The notes under the pieces were generated by a model. That model searched no databases. It saw only the letters and a list, made by a program, of their open reading frames with translations, and was not told the origin of the DNA. Shown here piece by piece: positions 24,249 to 32,327 of a stretch of DNA of 64,000 nucleotides. Made by a program: the position numbers and the translations under genes. Every line of letters starts with the position of its first letter. The first letter of the stretch is position 1. The stretch is from Sphingobacteriales bacterium (GTDB taxonomy: Bacteria > Bacteroidota > Bacteroidia > Chitinophagales > Chitinophagaceae), in NCBI GenBank assembly GCA_016235125.1, contig JACRLZ010000002.1, positions 682,001-746,000 on the forward strand. Direction: 5' to 3'.

Positions 24249-25592
24249 CTAATTTACATATTGGTCAGCTATTGAAATAGCTTCACTGATTATCGCCAAT
24301 CCCTCATCAATCTGTTCCTTCGTAACAATCAATGGTGGGGCAATGAAAATATAACTCCATCTTACAAAAGTGTACATACCGAGTTCTTTGATCTTGGTTG
24401 CCACTTTATTCATCACAGCCATTTCATCCGGCTTGGCATTGAAAGGCGCCATCGGTTCTTTTGTTTTCCTGTTCTTCACCAGTTCAATACAACCCAGCAA
24501 GCCGGTATTTCTGAAGTCCCCTATGCTTGGATGTTTTTGTTTTAGTTTTTCTACCTGCTGCTCCACATAATTTCCCATTACTATACAATTTTCAATCAGG
24601 CCTTCGTCTTCGTATATCTTTAATGTCTCCAGCGCAGCAGCGCAGCTGACAGGGTGGGCAGAGTAGGTGAGGCCCAGTGATAAAACGGTGTCATCATATT
24701 TTGCTGCGATCTTATCAGATACCATTAAACAACCAAACGGTAAATAACCACAGGTTAATCCCTTGGCCATGGCAATCATATCAGGAACGATGCCGTGGTT
24801 TTCAAAGCCAAACCATTTGCCGGTTCTCCCGAAGCCGCTCATTACTTCATCAGCAATTAATAAGATGCCGTGTTTGTTACAGATCTCTCTTACTGCTTTT
24901 AAATAACCAACAGGATATTTTAAACAGCCAGATGAACCGCTTTCACCTTCTAATAAAATAGCAGCTATGTTTGCCGGGCCTTCATAAGCTATTACTCTTT
25001 TCAATGATGCAACAGCTTCTTTCAGTAAATTTTCTTCACCATATTCCCAGTGGTATAAATATGGCAAATCAAAATGAACAAAGTTGGGCGCCTGCTGGGC
25101 ATCCATGGGTATGCGCCTCGGATCGCCGCTGGCACTCATGGCTCCGTAGGATGCACCGTGATAAGATTGGTAGCGGGTCAATATCTTATGCCGGCCTGTG
25201 TACAGCCTTGCCAGCTTAATTCCATTTTCAATAGATGTAGCACCACAGAGAGTAAAGAATGCTTTGTTCAGATCGCCGGGACAAATCTCAGCTAACTTTT
25301 TTCCTAATTCACCTCTCACTTTGGTCACACAACTTGGCGTTACATACGCCACTTCCTGCATTTGCTTTACTACTGCATCAGTTACTCTTTGATTGCCGTG
25401 ACCGATGTTCACATTCATCAGCCCCGATGAAAAATCAATATAGCGTTTGCCATCGTAGTCGTAGAGATAAACACCTTCGGCTCTTTTTACAGCAATAGGG
25501 GCGATGCCTTTTTGTTTGGACCAGGAGAATAAGGTATAATCCAAATTGTCCTGAATTATTTCCTGTGCTTCTGAGATTGTTTTTGTATTCAT
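24249..25592 (-). CDS. class III aminotransferase, probably beta-alanine / 3-aminoisobutyrate
   Basis: A 447-residue PLP enzyme. LLIADEVMSGFGRTGKW contains the cofactor-binding Asp, MIAMAKGLTCGYLPFGCLM has the Schiff-base Lys, and GLMNVNIGHGNQRV is the N-terminal class III landmark. Located between the NCS1 permease and methylmalonate-semialdehyde dehydrogenase, it most likely converts beta-alanine and 3-aminoisobutyrate to (methyl)malonate semialdehyde (inference from context; the class also holds taurine and ornithine enzymes). Start ATG 25592. Confidence 0.87.
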   Translation of the reverse strand: MNTKTISEAQEIIQDNLDYTLFSWSKQKGIAPIAVKRAEGVYLYDYDGKRYIDFSSGLMNVNIGHGNQRVTDAVVKQMQEVAYVTPSCVTKVRGELGKKLAEICPGDLNKAFFTLCGATSIENGIKLARLYTGRHKILTRYQSYHGASYGAMSASGDPRRIPMDAQQAPNFVHFDLPYLYHWEYGEENLLKEAVASLKRVIAYEGPANIAAILLEGESGSSGCLKYPVGYLKAVREICNKHGILLIADEVMSGFGRTGKWFGFENHGIVPDMIAMAKGLTCGYLPFGCLMVSDKIAAKYDDTVLSLGLTYSAHPVSCAAALETLKIYEDEGLIENCIVMGNYVEQQVEKLKQKHPSIGDFRNTGLLGCIELVKNRKTKEPMAPFNAKPDEMAVMNKVATKIKELGMYTFVRWSYIFIAPPLIVTKEQIDEGLAIISEAISIADQYVN

Positions 25593-25648
25593 AGTATTTT
25601 TATTTAGTCATCTGCATTGCTACTATCATCATCTGTTGTGTCACTCAC

Positions 25649-25675
25649 TTCATCGTTCGGTAATTCTACTCAGCA
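25649..25675. repeat. short dispersed repeat at the ORF6N gene 3' end
   Basis: TTCATCGTTCGGT followed 7 nt later by CTCAGCA, touching the ORF6N stop at 25677. The same two blocks with a 6-nt gap lie upstream of preA at 18147-18172. The surrounding 83 nt between the ORF6N and aminotransferase genes contain nothing else I can name. Confidence 0.5.
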
Positions 25676-25676
25676 T

Positions 25677-26228
25677 TTATTTTTTAAACCCAATCCTTTC
25701 CCTCTCTTCCCATTTCTTCTCATCCGCTTTTTTATCTAACAAATCTTCAATAGCGTCGTAAATCTGGTTCAGTTGGGCATCATGTCCGTCCAAATGAAGT
25801 TTCAGCATTTTTATTTGTTTGGCCAGTGAATCATAATCCAGTATTTGTTTTCTGAGCTGGATAAATGTTTTTATGATAGCAATGCTCATCTTAACTGCTC
25901 TATCACTTTTAAGAACTGTGGCCACCATTGCCACACCATGTTCTGTAAAGGCATAGGGAGTTATATTAATATTTCTTTTGCTTTGGGATGCGGTCGCAAT
26001 TTGCGACCGCATGCTGAACCATTCTTTTTTAGTCAGCCGGAACATAAATTCCTGAGAGAATTTTTCAATATTCCTCTTCACCTGTTCATTCATTCGCTTG
26101 GTGGTAACGCCGTATAAAAAGGCCACATCATAATCAAGCATTACCTTTTGTTCCTTGATTACAAATATTTTGCTGACAATAATTTCAGCAGGGACATATT
26201 TCGCAATATTCTTCTTTGCTTTAGCCAT
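25677..26228 (-). CDS. ORF6N domain protein (KilA-N related)
   Basis: A 183-residue protein. The N-terminal half is an ORF6N domain: KVMLDYDVAFLYGVTTKRMN, FMFRLTKKEW, RSQIATAS (residues 74-81) and PYAFTEHGVAMVATVL. The C-terminal part (about 115-175) is helical and charged, probably a coiled coil. ORF6N is a DNA-binding-type domain found in phage proteins and in many Bacteroidota copies of unknown role. The codons of residues 73-80 form a perfect palindrome (25988-26012), and related palindromes fill the upstream space. It sits between pathway genes to which it has no evident relation, so I take it as an inserted cassette. Confidence 0.85.
   Translation of the reverse strand: MAKAKKNIAKYVPAEIIVSKIFVIKEQKVMLDYDVAFLYGVTTKRMNEQVKRNIEKFSQEFMFRLTKKEWFSMRSQIATASQSKRNINITPYAFTEHGVAMVATVLKSDRAVKMSIAIIKTFIQLRKQILDYDSLAKQIKMLKLHLDGHDAQLNQIYDAIEDLLDKKADEKKWEERERIGFKK
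25988..26012. repeat. perfect palindrome inside the ORF6N coding sequence
   Basis: Arms ATGCGGTCGCAA (25988-25999) and TTGCGACCGCAT (26001-26012) around one central T. Twelve base pairs match without exception. On the coding strand it spans codons 73-80 (Met-Arg-Ser-Gln-Ile-Ala-Thr-Ala), the family's conserved segment. The nearest intergenic copy at 26243 has the same 11-nt arm. Confidence 0.9.
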
Positions 26229-26242
26229 TCAGTCAATTTTTG

Positions 26243-26482
26243 ATGCGGTCGCAAAATGCGACCGCATAGTTATAATTCCCTAAGAACCAGGTCTATTAAA
26301 ACATGAGATCACAAACTGTGATATCATGTTTGGTTTATGCGGTCACATTTTGTTACCGTATAATTTTTTTAAGAAACTAACTCTATTATTAGTGTGGTCA
26401 CAATCTGTGCCCACCTTTTGAGGTTACAATTTGAAACCTCAAAGTTCATTTATTCTTTAAGGTCGCAATTTGCAACTTTAAA
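26243..26482. repeat. array of six related palindromes upstream of the ORF6N gene
   Basis: Six palindromes with the core GGTCGCA-N(1-3)-TGCGACC and variants. 26243-26267 has perfect 11-bp arms. 26300-26330 has 14-nt arms with one mismatch (GATCACA core). 26335-26363 has 13-nt arms with two mismatches. 26392-26415 is weak (GGTCACA / TGTGCCC). 26416-26444 has 14-nt arms with two mismatches (GAGGTTACA core). 26456-26482 has 13-nt arms with two mismatches (GGTCGCAA core). All have a one- or three-nt centre. The 299-nt space holds no gene. Confidence 0.88.
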
Positions 26483-26496
26483 CGACTCTTCTTAAG

Positions 26497-26523
26497 CCCC
26501 TCCTTCGGAGGGGTTTGGGGCGG
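26497..26523. repeat. hairpin plus G-run repeat at the mmsA 3' end
   Basis: Arms CCCCTCC (26497-26503) and GGAGGGG (26507-26513), loop TTC, then TTTGGGGCGG. It lies 5 nt beyond the mmsA stop (26528-26530). On the minus strand the hairpin follows the stop and could act as a terminator, although no T-run follows. Confidence 0.65.
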
Positions 26524-26527
26524 CTTT

Positions 26528-27985
26528 CTAACTCATCCAATTCACCCCCGCCTCCGGGTTCCACTTGGTAGTGCTTTTCTTCAACTTTGTCCAAAATTCA
26601 ATAGAGCTCTTTCCGGTGATATCACCTACTCCAAATTTGCTTTCATTCCAGCCGCCGAAGGAGAAGGGCTCTCTTGGTACAGGCACGCCTACATTCACGC
26701 CGATCATACCGGCGCTGGCTTTATCAATGATATAACGGGCCATGCCGCCATTCTGCGTAAACACAGATGCAGCGTTACCATAAGGATTGGCATTTTCAAT
26801 TGCCAGTGCTTCATCAACGGTGTTAGTACGCATGATGGAAATCACAGGTCCAAATATTTCTTCTTTGGCTACGGCCATATCAGGTTTGACATAATCAATC
26901 ACCGTTGGACCAACATAGGTGCCATTTTCTTTTCCTTTTACTTTTGCATTACGTCCATCCACTAAAATTTTTGCTCCCTGTTTTTCCGCTTCCGTAATAT
27001 AACCTTCAATTCTTTCTTTGGACTCTTTGCTGATCACAGCGCCGAGATTTTCTCCGGGAATAATTTTTTTTGCCTCATCACAAATTTTATTGATGATATG
27101 ATCCACTTCGCCCACAGCCACCATTGCACTTGCAGCCATACAGCGCTGGCCGGCGCAGCCGCTCATGCTGGCGGCCACATTCTGCGCCGTCATATCCGGT
27201 TTTGCATCGGGCAATACCATCAAATGATTTTTTGCTCCGCCAAGCGCCAATGCCCTTTTAAATTGTGATGTTGCTCTCTGATAAACAATCTTCGCCACTT
27301 TTGTAGAGCCGACAAATGAAACGGCTTCAATTCCGGGATGATCGCAGATGGCTGTTACAATTTCGCTGTCGCCATTCACAATATTGAAAACACCATCAGG
27401 CAAGCCGGCTTCTTTTAATAATTGCGCAAGCCTTCCTGAACAAAGCGGGACTTTCTCCGAAGGTTTTAATATCATGCAATTTCCCAACGCAATCGCATTC
27501 GGTATCGTCCAGTTGGGAACCATGGCCGGAAAATTGAAAGGAACGATAGAAGCAACTACACCCAGCGGTACATGTTCAGTTCTGCATTCAACACCTTTGC
27601 TTACTTCCAATATTTCGCCGGTTACCAACTGTGGCAATGAAGTGGCGAATTCAGTAAGCTCAATGCATTTTTCTATTTCAGCAACTGACTCACTGTATGT
27701 CTTGCCATTTTCTTCACTGCAGAGCTCTGCCAGTTCTTTCAGATTTTTTTCCAATAAAATTTTATAGCGGAAAAAAACCTGCACTCTTTCTTTAATAGGC
27801 ATCTTGCTCCATGCCGGGAAGGCGGCCTTTGCTGCTTTTACCGCATCATCCATGTCTTTACTTGTTGACATGGGAACAGTGGACAATAAATTACCATCAA
27901 TGGGTGATATCACCTGTAGTGTGCGGGCAGAAGAGGCGTCCACAAATTTTCCGTTGATATAATTCTGAACAGGGGAGTATTTCAT
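26528..27985 (-). CDS. mmsA: CoA-acylating (methyl)malonate-semialdehyde dehydrogenase
   Basis: A 485-residue aldehyde dehydrogenase. The catalytic Cys is in MSGCAGQRCMAAS, EAVSFVGSTKVAK is the cofactor loop and NVGVPVPREPFSFGGWN near the end is typical of MmsA/IolA. The enzyme turns malonate or methylmalonate semialdehyde into acetyl-CoA or propionyl-CoA with CO2 release, the last step of uracil and thymine catabolism when paired with the aminotransferase. I chose ATG 27985; upstream in-frame codons to 28033 fall in a repeat. Confidence 0.92.
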   Translation of the reverse strand: MKYSPVQNYINGKFVDASSARTLQVISPIDGNLLSTVPMSTSKDMDDAVKAAKAAFPAWSKMPIKERVQVFFRYKILLEKNLKELAELCSEENGKTYSESVAEIEKCIELTEFATSLPQLVTGEILEVSKGVECRTEHVPLGVVASIVPFNFPAMVPNWTIPNAIALGNCMILKPSEKVPLCSGRLAQLLKEAGLPDGVFNIVNGDSEIVTAICDHPGIEAVSFVGSTKVAKIVYQRATSQFKRALALGGAKNHLMVLPDAKPDMTAQNVAASMSGCAGQRCMAASAMVAVGEVDHIINKICDEAKKIIPGENLGAVISKESKERIEGYITEAEKQGAKILVDGRNAKVKGKENGTYVGPTVIDYVKPDMAVAKEEIFGPVISIMRTNTVDEALAIENANPYGNAASVFTQNGGMARYIIDKASAGMIGVNVGVPVPREPFSFGGWNESKFGVGDITGKSSIEFWTKLKKSTTKWNPEAGVNWMS

Positions 27986-28002
27986 ATAGCAAATCTTTTT
28001 TC

Positions 28003-28066
28003 GCCACAAAGACACGAAAGCACAAAATTTCACAAAGTTTTCTTAGTGTCTTGGCGTCTTCGTGGC
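28003..28066. repeat. inverted pair of 8-nt periodic repeat arms in the mmsA-trmH space
   Basis: The left arm after GC reads CACAAAGA, CACGAAAG, CACAAAAT (28005 onward). The right arm is the reverse complement of CACGAAGA, CGCCAAGA, CACTAAGA. It lies between two divergent genes, so here it cannot be a shared 3' terminator. Confidence 0.7.
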
Positions 28067-28147
28067 ATTCTTTTGTTTCTGATTGTAAAAGTCAACTATA
28101 AATATACTTAATTTGCCCAGCATTGCAAGCTAACAACTTACTATTCA

Positions 28148-28750
28148 ATGACCCCGGAAAGAAAAGAGAGACTTACTTCTGTATTGAATAAAAGACAGGG
28201 CGACATTACTGTTGTAATGGAAAATGTTTTTGACCCGCATAATATTTCTGCGGTGATGCGTACCTGCGATGCGGCAGGTGTTCAGGATATTTATATTCTC
28301 AATACCAAAATACCAAGGCACAAAAAATGGGGAGCTAAAAGTTCATCGAGTGCTGCCAAATGGCTGACCATTCATCAATTTGATAATGCAGAGGAATGTT
28401 TTGCAGAACTGAGAAAGCACTATTCAACCATTTTAACTACCCATCTCAGCAGTGATGCAGTAAATTTACACCAGATTGATTTTACAAAGAGCATTGCATT
28501 GGTATTTGGCAATGAACACAGCGGGGTGAGTGATGAAATAAGAACATTGGCCGATGGAAACTTTGTAATACCGCAGGTTGGAATTATCCGTTCGCTAAAT
28601 ATAAGTGTAGCCTGTGCAGTGACATTGTATGAAGCCTTCCGGCAAAAAACAAATGCGGGACATTACAACCAGAACGGATTAGATGACGTCAGATATGATG
28701 AATTGCTGAAGGAGTGGAGTTTTAATGAAAAGAAAGAAAATATTCAATAA
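28148..28750 (+). CDS. trmH: tRNA (guanosine-2'-O-)-methyltransferase TrmH
   Basis: A 200-residue SPOUT methyltransferase. The N-terminal MTPERKERLTSVLNKRQ, ENVFDPHNISAVMRTCDAAG, VFGNEHSGVSDE and VGIIRSLNISVACAVTLYE are the three SpoU motifs and fit TrmH, which methylates G18 in tRNA. Starts at ATG 28148, divergent from mmsA. The last residues (Asn-Ile-Gln) and stop fall in a 7-nt periodic TTCAATA tract that continues into the next gene. Confidence 0.9.
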   Translation: MTPERKERLTSVLNKRQGDITVVMENVFDPHNISAVMRTCDAAGVQDIYILNTKIPRHKKWGAKSSSSAAKWLTIHQFDNAEECFAELRKHYSTILTTHLSSDAVNLHQIDFTKSIALVFGNEHSGVSDEIRTLADGNFVIPQVGIIRSLNISVACAVTLYEAFRQKTNAGHYNQNGLDDVRYDELLKEWSFNEKKENIQ

Positions 28751-28777
28751 TCAATGTTCAATATTCAATTTTCAATA
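28743..28777. repeat. five 7-nt units spanning the trmH stop and the next start
   Basis: TTCAATA, ATCAATG, TTCAATA, TTCAATT, TTCAATA in direct, gap-free order. The tract encodes the end of TrmH, the 3-nt gap and the first residues (Met-Phe-Asn-Ile-Gln-Phe-Ser-Ile) of the thioredoxin-like protein. The period of seven means the reading frame changes from unit to unit. Confidence 0.75.
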
Positions 28778-29260
28778 CGGCACTTTATTTTGGCTTTTGC
28801 TTTCTCTTTCTGCACTTTTATTGTATCGGGACAAGAAATAAAAGCGGTGAAAGCTACTGATGTAGAGAAGATAATTGCTGAAAGCAAGACCCCTTTGATC
28901 ATAAATTTCTGGGCCAGCTGGTGCAAGCCCTGCATTGAAGAGATACCCTATTTCCAGGAGGAAGTAAAGAAGCATAGCAAAGACAGCCTGCAGCTAATAC
29001 TGGTAAGTCTTGATTTTAAGGAAGATTTCCCGGATGAAATTTTATCTGTTGCAAAAAAAAGAAAGTTTATTGTTCCTCTTTTTTGGCTCGATGAAACAAA
29101 CGCTGACTACTTCTGCCCCAAGGTGGACCCCCAGTGGTCAGGAGGTCTGCCCGCCACTCTTTTTATTAATAATAAAACCGGATACCGGAAGTTTTTTGAA
29201 GAAAAGGTATCCAAAGAGAAGCTGAAAGAAGAAATCAGGGCAACACTTCAGCTTCATTGA
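28754..29260 (+). CDS. TlpA/thioredoxin-like protein
   Basis: A 168-residue thioredoxin-fold protein with the active site WASWCKPC (about residues 53-60) after an N-terminal hydrophobic segment ending near VSGQE, so it is likely exported. Redox work in the periplasm, such as reducing or oxidising client cysteines, is the usual role of TlpA-like proteins. Starts 3 nt after the trmH stop; the first eight residues come from repeat DNA, so the start is uncertain and a later one would weaken the signal peptide. It ends 7 nt inside the convergent gene. Confidence 0.82.
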   Translation: MFNIQFSIRHFILAFAFSFCTFIVSGQEIKAVKATDVEKIIAESKTPLIINFWASWCKPCIEEIPYFQEEVKKHSKDSLQLILVSLDFKEDFPDEILSVAKKRKFIVPLFWLDETNADYFCPKVDPQWSGGLPATLFINNKTGYRKFFEEKVSKEKLKEEIRATLQLH

Positions 29261-29454
29261 GTTGCTTCTTCCGCTTCAAGCTCCGCTTTGGCTTTTGACA
29301 GTATGAACAAAAAGTAAATACCTGCGGCCAACGCTACAAGAGCAAGTACAATGCCCATGAAGCTGCCGGTATAAATTGCTTTTGCCAGGCAAAAACCTAC
29401 CAAACCCATAAAACCAAGGATAATAGCTTTGTTGATGAAGGATCGTAAAGTCAT
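29254..29454 (-). CDS. small membrane protein, unknown
   Basis: A 66-residue protein from ATG 29454 (the frame opens at ATG 29505, giving 83 residues). Two hydrophobic helices (about residues 9-26 and 31-52) are followed by a Glu/Ala-rich tail (KAKAELEAEEATQ). No family recognised. It converges with the thioredoxin-like gene, overlapping its last 7 nt. Confidence 0.5.
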   Translation of the reverse strand: MTLRSFINKAIILGFMGLVGFCLAKAIYTGSFMGIVLALVALAAGIYFLFILSKAKAELEAEEATQ

Positions 29455-29536
29455 AAGCGCCGGTTTTGAAAGTGGTGAATGTGGTTTACAAACGCTTTGA
29501 TGCATACAACAAAACTTTCCATACAGGGCAATAAAA

Positions 29537-29561
29537 AATCCTGTTCGTTAAGAACAGGATT
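29537..29561 (-). terminator. rho-independent terminator after the redoxin gene
   Basis: Ten-bp perfect arms AATCCTGTTC (29537-29546) and GAACAGGATT (29552-29561) with a 5-nt loop. On the minus strand a run of T follows. It lies 23 nt beyond the redoxin stop at 29584. Confidence 0.85.
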
Positions 29562-29583
29562 CAAATTTATTCAAGAGTAAACT

Positions 29584-30192
29584 CTAACTCTTTCTTTTAA
29601 TGGTACAGCCGACAGAACGGGTCTCCTTCATTGAAATTTCTTTTCCTGCTGATAATTCATCCATTGCAACAATGGCATGTTTGCGGGTAACTCCTTCAGG
29701 ACTGTTTGAATTATCATCAATGGCGCCATGATAGGACAGTTTCAGGTCTTTGTCAAAAAGAAAAAGTTCAGGAGTACGGTTAGCGCCGAATTTATCTGCC
29801 ATGGCTGAGTTTTCGTCTAGTACATAATACCAGTCAAATCCATTTTGCTTTGCATAATCTTTCATATCGTCATAAGAATCGCCATTGTCTCTGTAAGCCT
29901 CGTTCGGATTCAGAAGTATCACTCCAATGTTATGCTCCAATGCATATTTGGAAACTTCATTTAGCCGGGTTTGGAGTCTTTTTACTACCGGGCAGGTATT
30001 GCAACTAAACACCACCAATAAACCGTTTTTCTTTTGCGCATCTTTAAAAGAAACTTCAGTGCCGGAAATATCTTTCATCTTTATTTCCGGGTTGGGAATG
30101 GCAGAACCGATAGGCAAGGGGTCATTAACGAGCTTCAAAGGCATTAATGCGAAGGCAGCGATTGGTAAAGCTGCAAAGAGTATCTTTTTCAT
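29584..30192 (-). CDS. exported redoxin-family protein (CxxC)
   Basis: A 202-residue protein with a signal peptide (about residues 1-22). The thioredoxin-like fold contains VVFSCNTCPVVKRLQ, a CNTC pair with a following Pro, plus LLNPNEAYRDNGDSYDDM and NRTPELFLFDKDLKLSYHG. This matches AhpC/TSA-redoxin proteins often labelled thiol-disulfide oxidoreductase. It may reduce or scavenge in the periplasm; the electron partner is unknown. Starts ATG 30192, with a good terminator downstream. Confidence 0.82.
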   Translation of the reverse strand: MKKILFAALPIAAFALMPLKLVNDPLPIGSAIPNPEIKMKDISGTEVSFKDAQKKNGLLVVFSCNTCPVVKRLQTRLNEVSKYALEHNIGVILLNPNEAYRDNGDSYDDMKDYAKQNGFDWYYVLDENSAMADKFGANRTPELFLFDKDLKLSYHGAIDDNSNSPEGVTRKHAIVAMDELSAGKEISMKETRSVGCTIKRKS

Positions 30193-30225
30193 AATTATGA
30201 TTTTTGCTCTTTCAAATTTCGGTAA

Positions 30226-31191
30226 TTATTCCTTTTTATCGCTGCCGTCCGAAGGATTATCTTTCCGTTCGTCTGCTATCTTTTTAAGTGAGGTGATGCT
30301 AACATTCAGCTCAAAACCAATTAGAAGAACAAGTGAATTGACGAATATAAGCGCCATGAGGATGAGAACTGTGCCAATTGAACCATAAAACTGGTTGTAA
30401 GTTCCAAACCGGCTTACCCACCAGGAAAAGAGTAATGTCATGCCCAGCATTAAAACGGTGGCCAGTATGGAACCGGGATTTATCAATTTCCATTTTTTAT
30501 GTACGGCAGGGGCATGTTTATAAATATAAGAGATGCAATAAAAGAAAAGCAGCACAACCACTATCCAGCGGGTATTAAGGATTATTTTTTTGACACCTGA
30601 ACCCAAATCAAAAAAGTTAAGCACTTTACTCTGTGCCACCAGCAACAGCACAGAAATGAAGACAAGTACATAAATGATAAAAGTGACTTTCAGGGCAGCA
30701 AGCCTTTTCTGAAACCCTTTTCTTTTTTTAAACCCGATATAATTTTTGTCAAATGACCGCTGAATACCCATCATGGCATTGGATGAGAAAAACATCGAGA
30801 GAACAAAAGCAAATGATAACAGGCCGTTACGGGGATGATTGATAAAATCCTGCAGAAAGTTTATTATGTTGGCATTATCCTTTTCGCCGGGTACCACATC
30901 CCTTATGATGCTGTAAAGACTTTCTTCAAACTCGTTTGAAACAGGAAGAAGCGGAATTAATGTAAAAAGAAAAATGATGGCCGGCGGAATAGCCATCACA
31001 AGATTGAATGAAATAGCAGATGCTCTTTCCGTCATTCCCACAGTTCTCACCTGCTGAACAAAAAACATGACCACATCATACAAAGGAATGCCCCTGAAAC
31101 CCGGCAAGGATGTTTTTTTACTTCTGTGAACGATCTGTTTTGCCGGCGCCGATGAAGTGATTTTGGTTCCTATTTTTCTAAAAAGAGACAT
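30226..31191 (-). CDS. YihY/BrkB family membrane protein
   Basis: A 321-residue protein with about six helices. AISFNLVMAIPPAIIFLFTLIPLLP, and INPGSILATVLMLGMTLLFSWWVSRFGTYNQFYGSIG, match the YihY/BrkB family, once called ribonuclease BN and now seen as membrane proteins of uncertain transport role. The charged C-terminus (DERKDNPSDGSDKKE) is cytosolic by prediction. Its start overlaps the mltG stop by one base, so the two are coupled. Confidence 0.88.
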   Translation of the reverse strand: MSLFRKIGTKITSSAPAKQIVHRSKKTSLPGFRGIPLYDVVMFFVQQVRTVGMTERASAISFNLVMAIPPAIIFLFTLIPLLPVSNEFEESLYSIIRDVVPGEKDNANIINFLQDFINHPRNGLLSFAFVLSMFFSSNAMMGIQRSFDKNYIGFKKRKGFQKRLAALKVTFIIYVLVFISVLLLVAQSKVLNFFDLGSGVKKIILNTRWIVVVLLFFYCISYIYKHAPAVHKKWKLINPGSILATVLMLGMTLLFSWWVSRFGTYNQFYGSIGTVLILMALIFVNSLVLLIGFELNVSITSLKKIADERKDNPSDGSDKKE

Positions 31192-32225
31192 TATTTGTTC
31201 TCATTAGCTTTTTTGGCCGAATCCATTCTTCTTGTCAGCTCCTGCTGATAAAGTTTTGCATATTTCGAATGATCAGTAAGATTAGTTGTGAACACACTGC
31301 TGCCGTCAAATTTATCGCTGGCAACAAAATACAGATATTCCGTCTTTGGGGCATTCAGTACAGCATCAATTGTTTCAGCAGAAGGAGTGCAGATAGGCCC
31401 AGGGGGCAGTCCTCTGTTGAGATAAGTGTTGTATGGCGATACTGTTTTAAGATGGGTGTTTAAAATCCTTTTCAACGTAAAATCTTTCATGGCAAACTTG
31501 ACGGTCGGATCGGCCTGTAAAGGCATCCCTATCCGTATACGATTCAGGTAAACACTGGCAATGTTGGGTTTGTCATCTTTTTTCAGCGTTTCTTCTTCTA
31601 TAATAGAGGCCAATGTGGTTATTTCAATACGGTTAAGATGAAGGCTATCGGCCTTCACAATTCTTTCTTTTGTCCAAAATTTTTTATAGGCAGAAAAACA
31701 ACTCTCAAATATTTTTTCCGGGGTGCTGTTCCAGTTAAGTGTATAGGTTAGCGGAAGCATCACTGCCGTTACGTTATTTGTATCCAGACCATAATCACTT
31801 AAAGTATCCATATTATTCAGAAAGCCGATCATCTGCAACGAATCAGTTTCAAATATTTTCCCTGTTTTCCTTGCAAAGTCTTCTTTTGTCCTGATCTTGG
31901 TAATAACAAAACTTACAGGTTTCTGATTACCCGCCCTCAGCATTCTTACTAATTTCCATATACTCATGCCGCTGGTAATTTTATACCGGCCCGGTTTTAC
32001 ATTTTTAAAGCGCAGGATCTTTGAGGCGAGATCGAACCAACGGCTGTTTTTAATATACTTTTTGTCTATCAATTCATTTTTTACATCAGCATAGCCTGAA
32101 CCGGTTTTGATATAAAAAAATTCTCCGCCTGAAGTAGAAACAGAGGAACCGAATAATTTCCAGCCTAAAAAAGCGCCGGTTGCCAATAATAGCAGGATAA
32201 AAGAGAGAATAATTTTTTTCTTCAT
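31191..32225 (-). CDS. mltG: endolytic murein transglycosylase MltG
   Basis: A 344-residue protein with one N-terminal membrane helix (MKKKIILSFILLLLATGAF), a LysM-like region with PGRYKITSGMSIWKLVRML, and the catalytic YceG domain: LASIIEEETLKKDD holds the active-site Glu and ASVYLNRIRIGMPLQADPTV the conserved motif. It cuts nascent glycan strands to end their elongation. I chose ATG 32225 over frame extensions upstream, because the membrane anchor starts there. Confidence 0.92.
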   Translation of the reverse strand: MKKKIILSFILLLLATGAFLGWKLFGSSVSTSGGEFFYIKTGSGYADVKNELIDKKYIKNSRWFDLASKILRFKNVKPGRYKITSGMSIWKLVRMLRAGNQKPVSFVITKIRTKEDFARKTGKIFETDSLQMIGFLNNMDTLSDYGLDTNNVTAVMLPLTYTLNWNSTPEKIFESCFSAYKKFWTKERIVKADSLHLNRIEITTLASIIEEETLKKDDKPNIASVYLNRIRIGMPLQADPTVKFAMKDFTLKRILNTHLKTVSPYNTYLNRGLPPGPICTPSAETIDAVLNAPKTEYLYFVASDKFDGSSVFTTNLTDHSKYAKLYQQELTRRMDSAKKANENK

Positions 32226-32282
32226 ATACAGCTTCAAATTAAAAATCCGCCTCTGCAATTTAGATGCTTCGGCGGACAAAGA

Positions 32283-32310
32283 AAAACCCTGACAATAATG
32301 CCAGGGTTTT
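32283..32310 (-). terminator. rho-independent terminator after secG
   Basis: Nine-bp arms AAAACCCTG (32283-32291) and CAGGGTTTT (32302-32310), 10-nt loop, with T-run on the minus strand. It lies 17 nt beyond the secG stop and upstream of mltG. Confidence 0.8.
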
Positions 32311-32327
32311 GAATATTAATAAGGTTT

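Noticed and set aside
26243..26482. CRISPR array upstream of the ORF6N gene
   Set aside because: The repeats are palindromes of unequal sequence and spacing, there are no uniform spacers and no cas gene.
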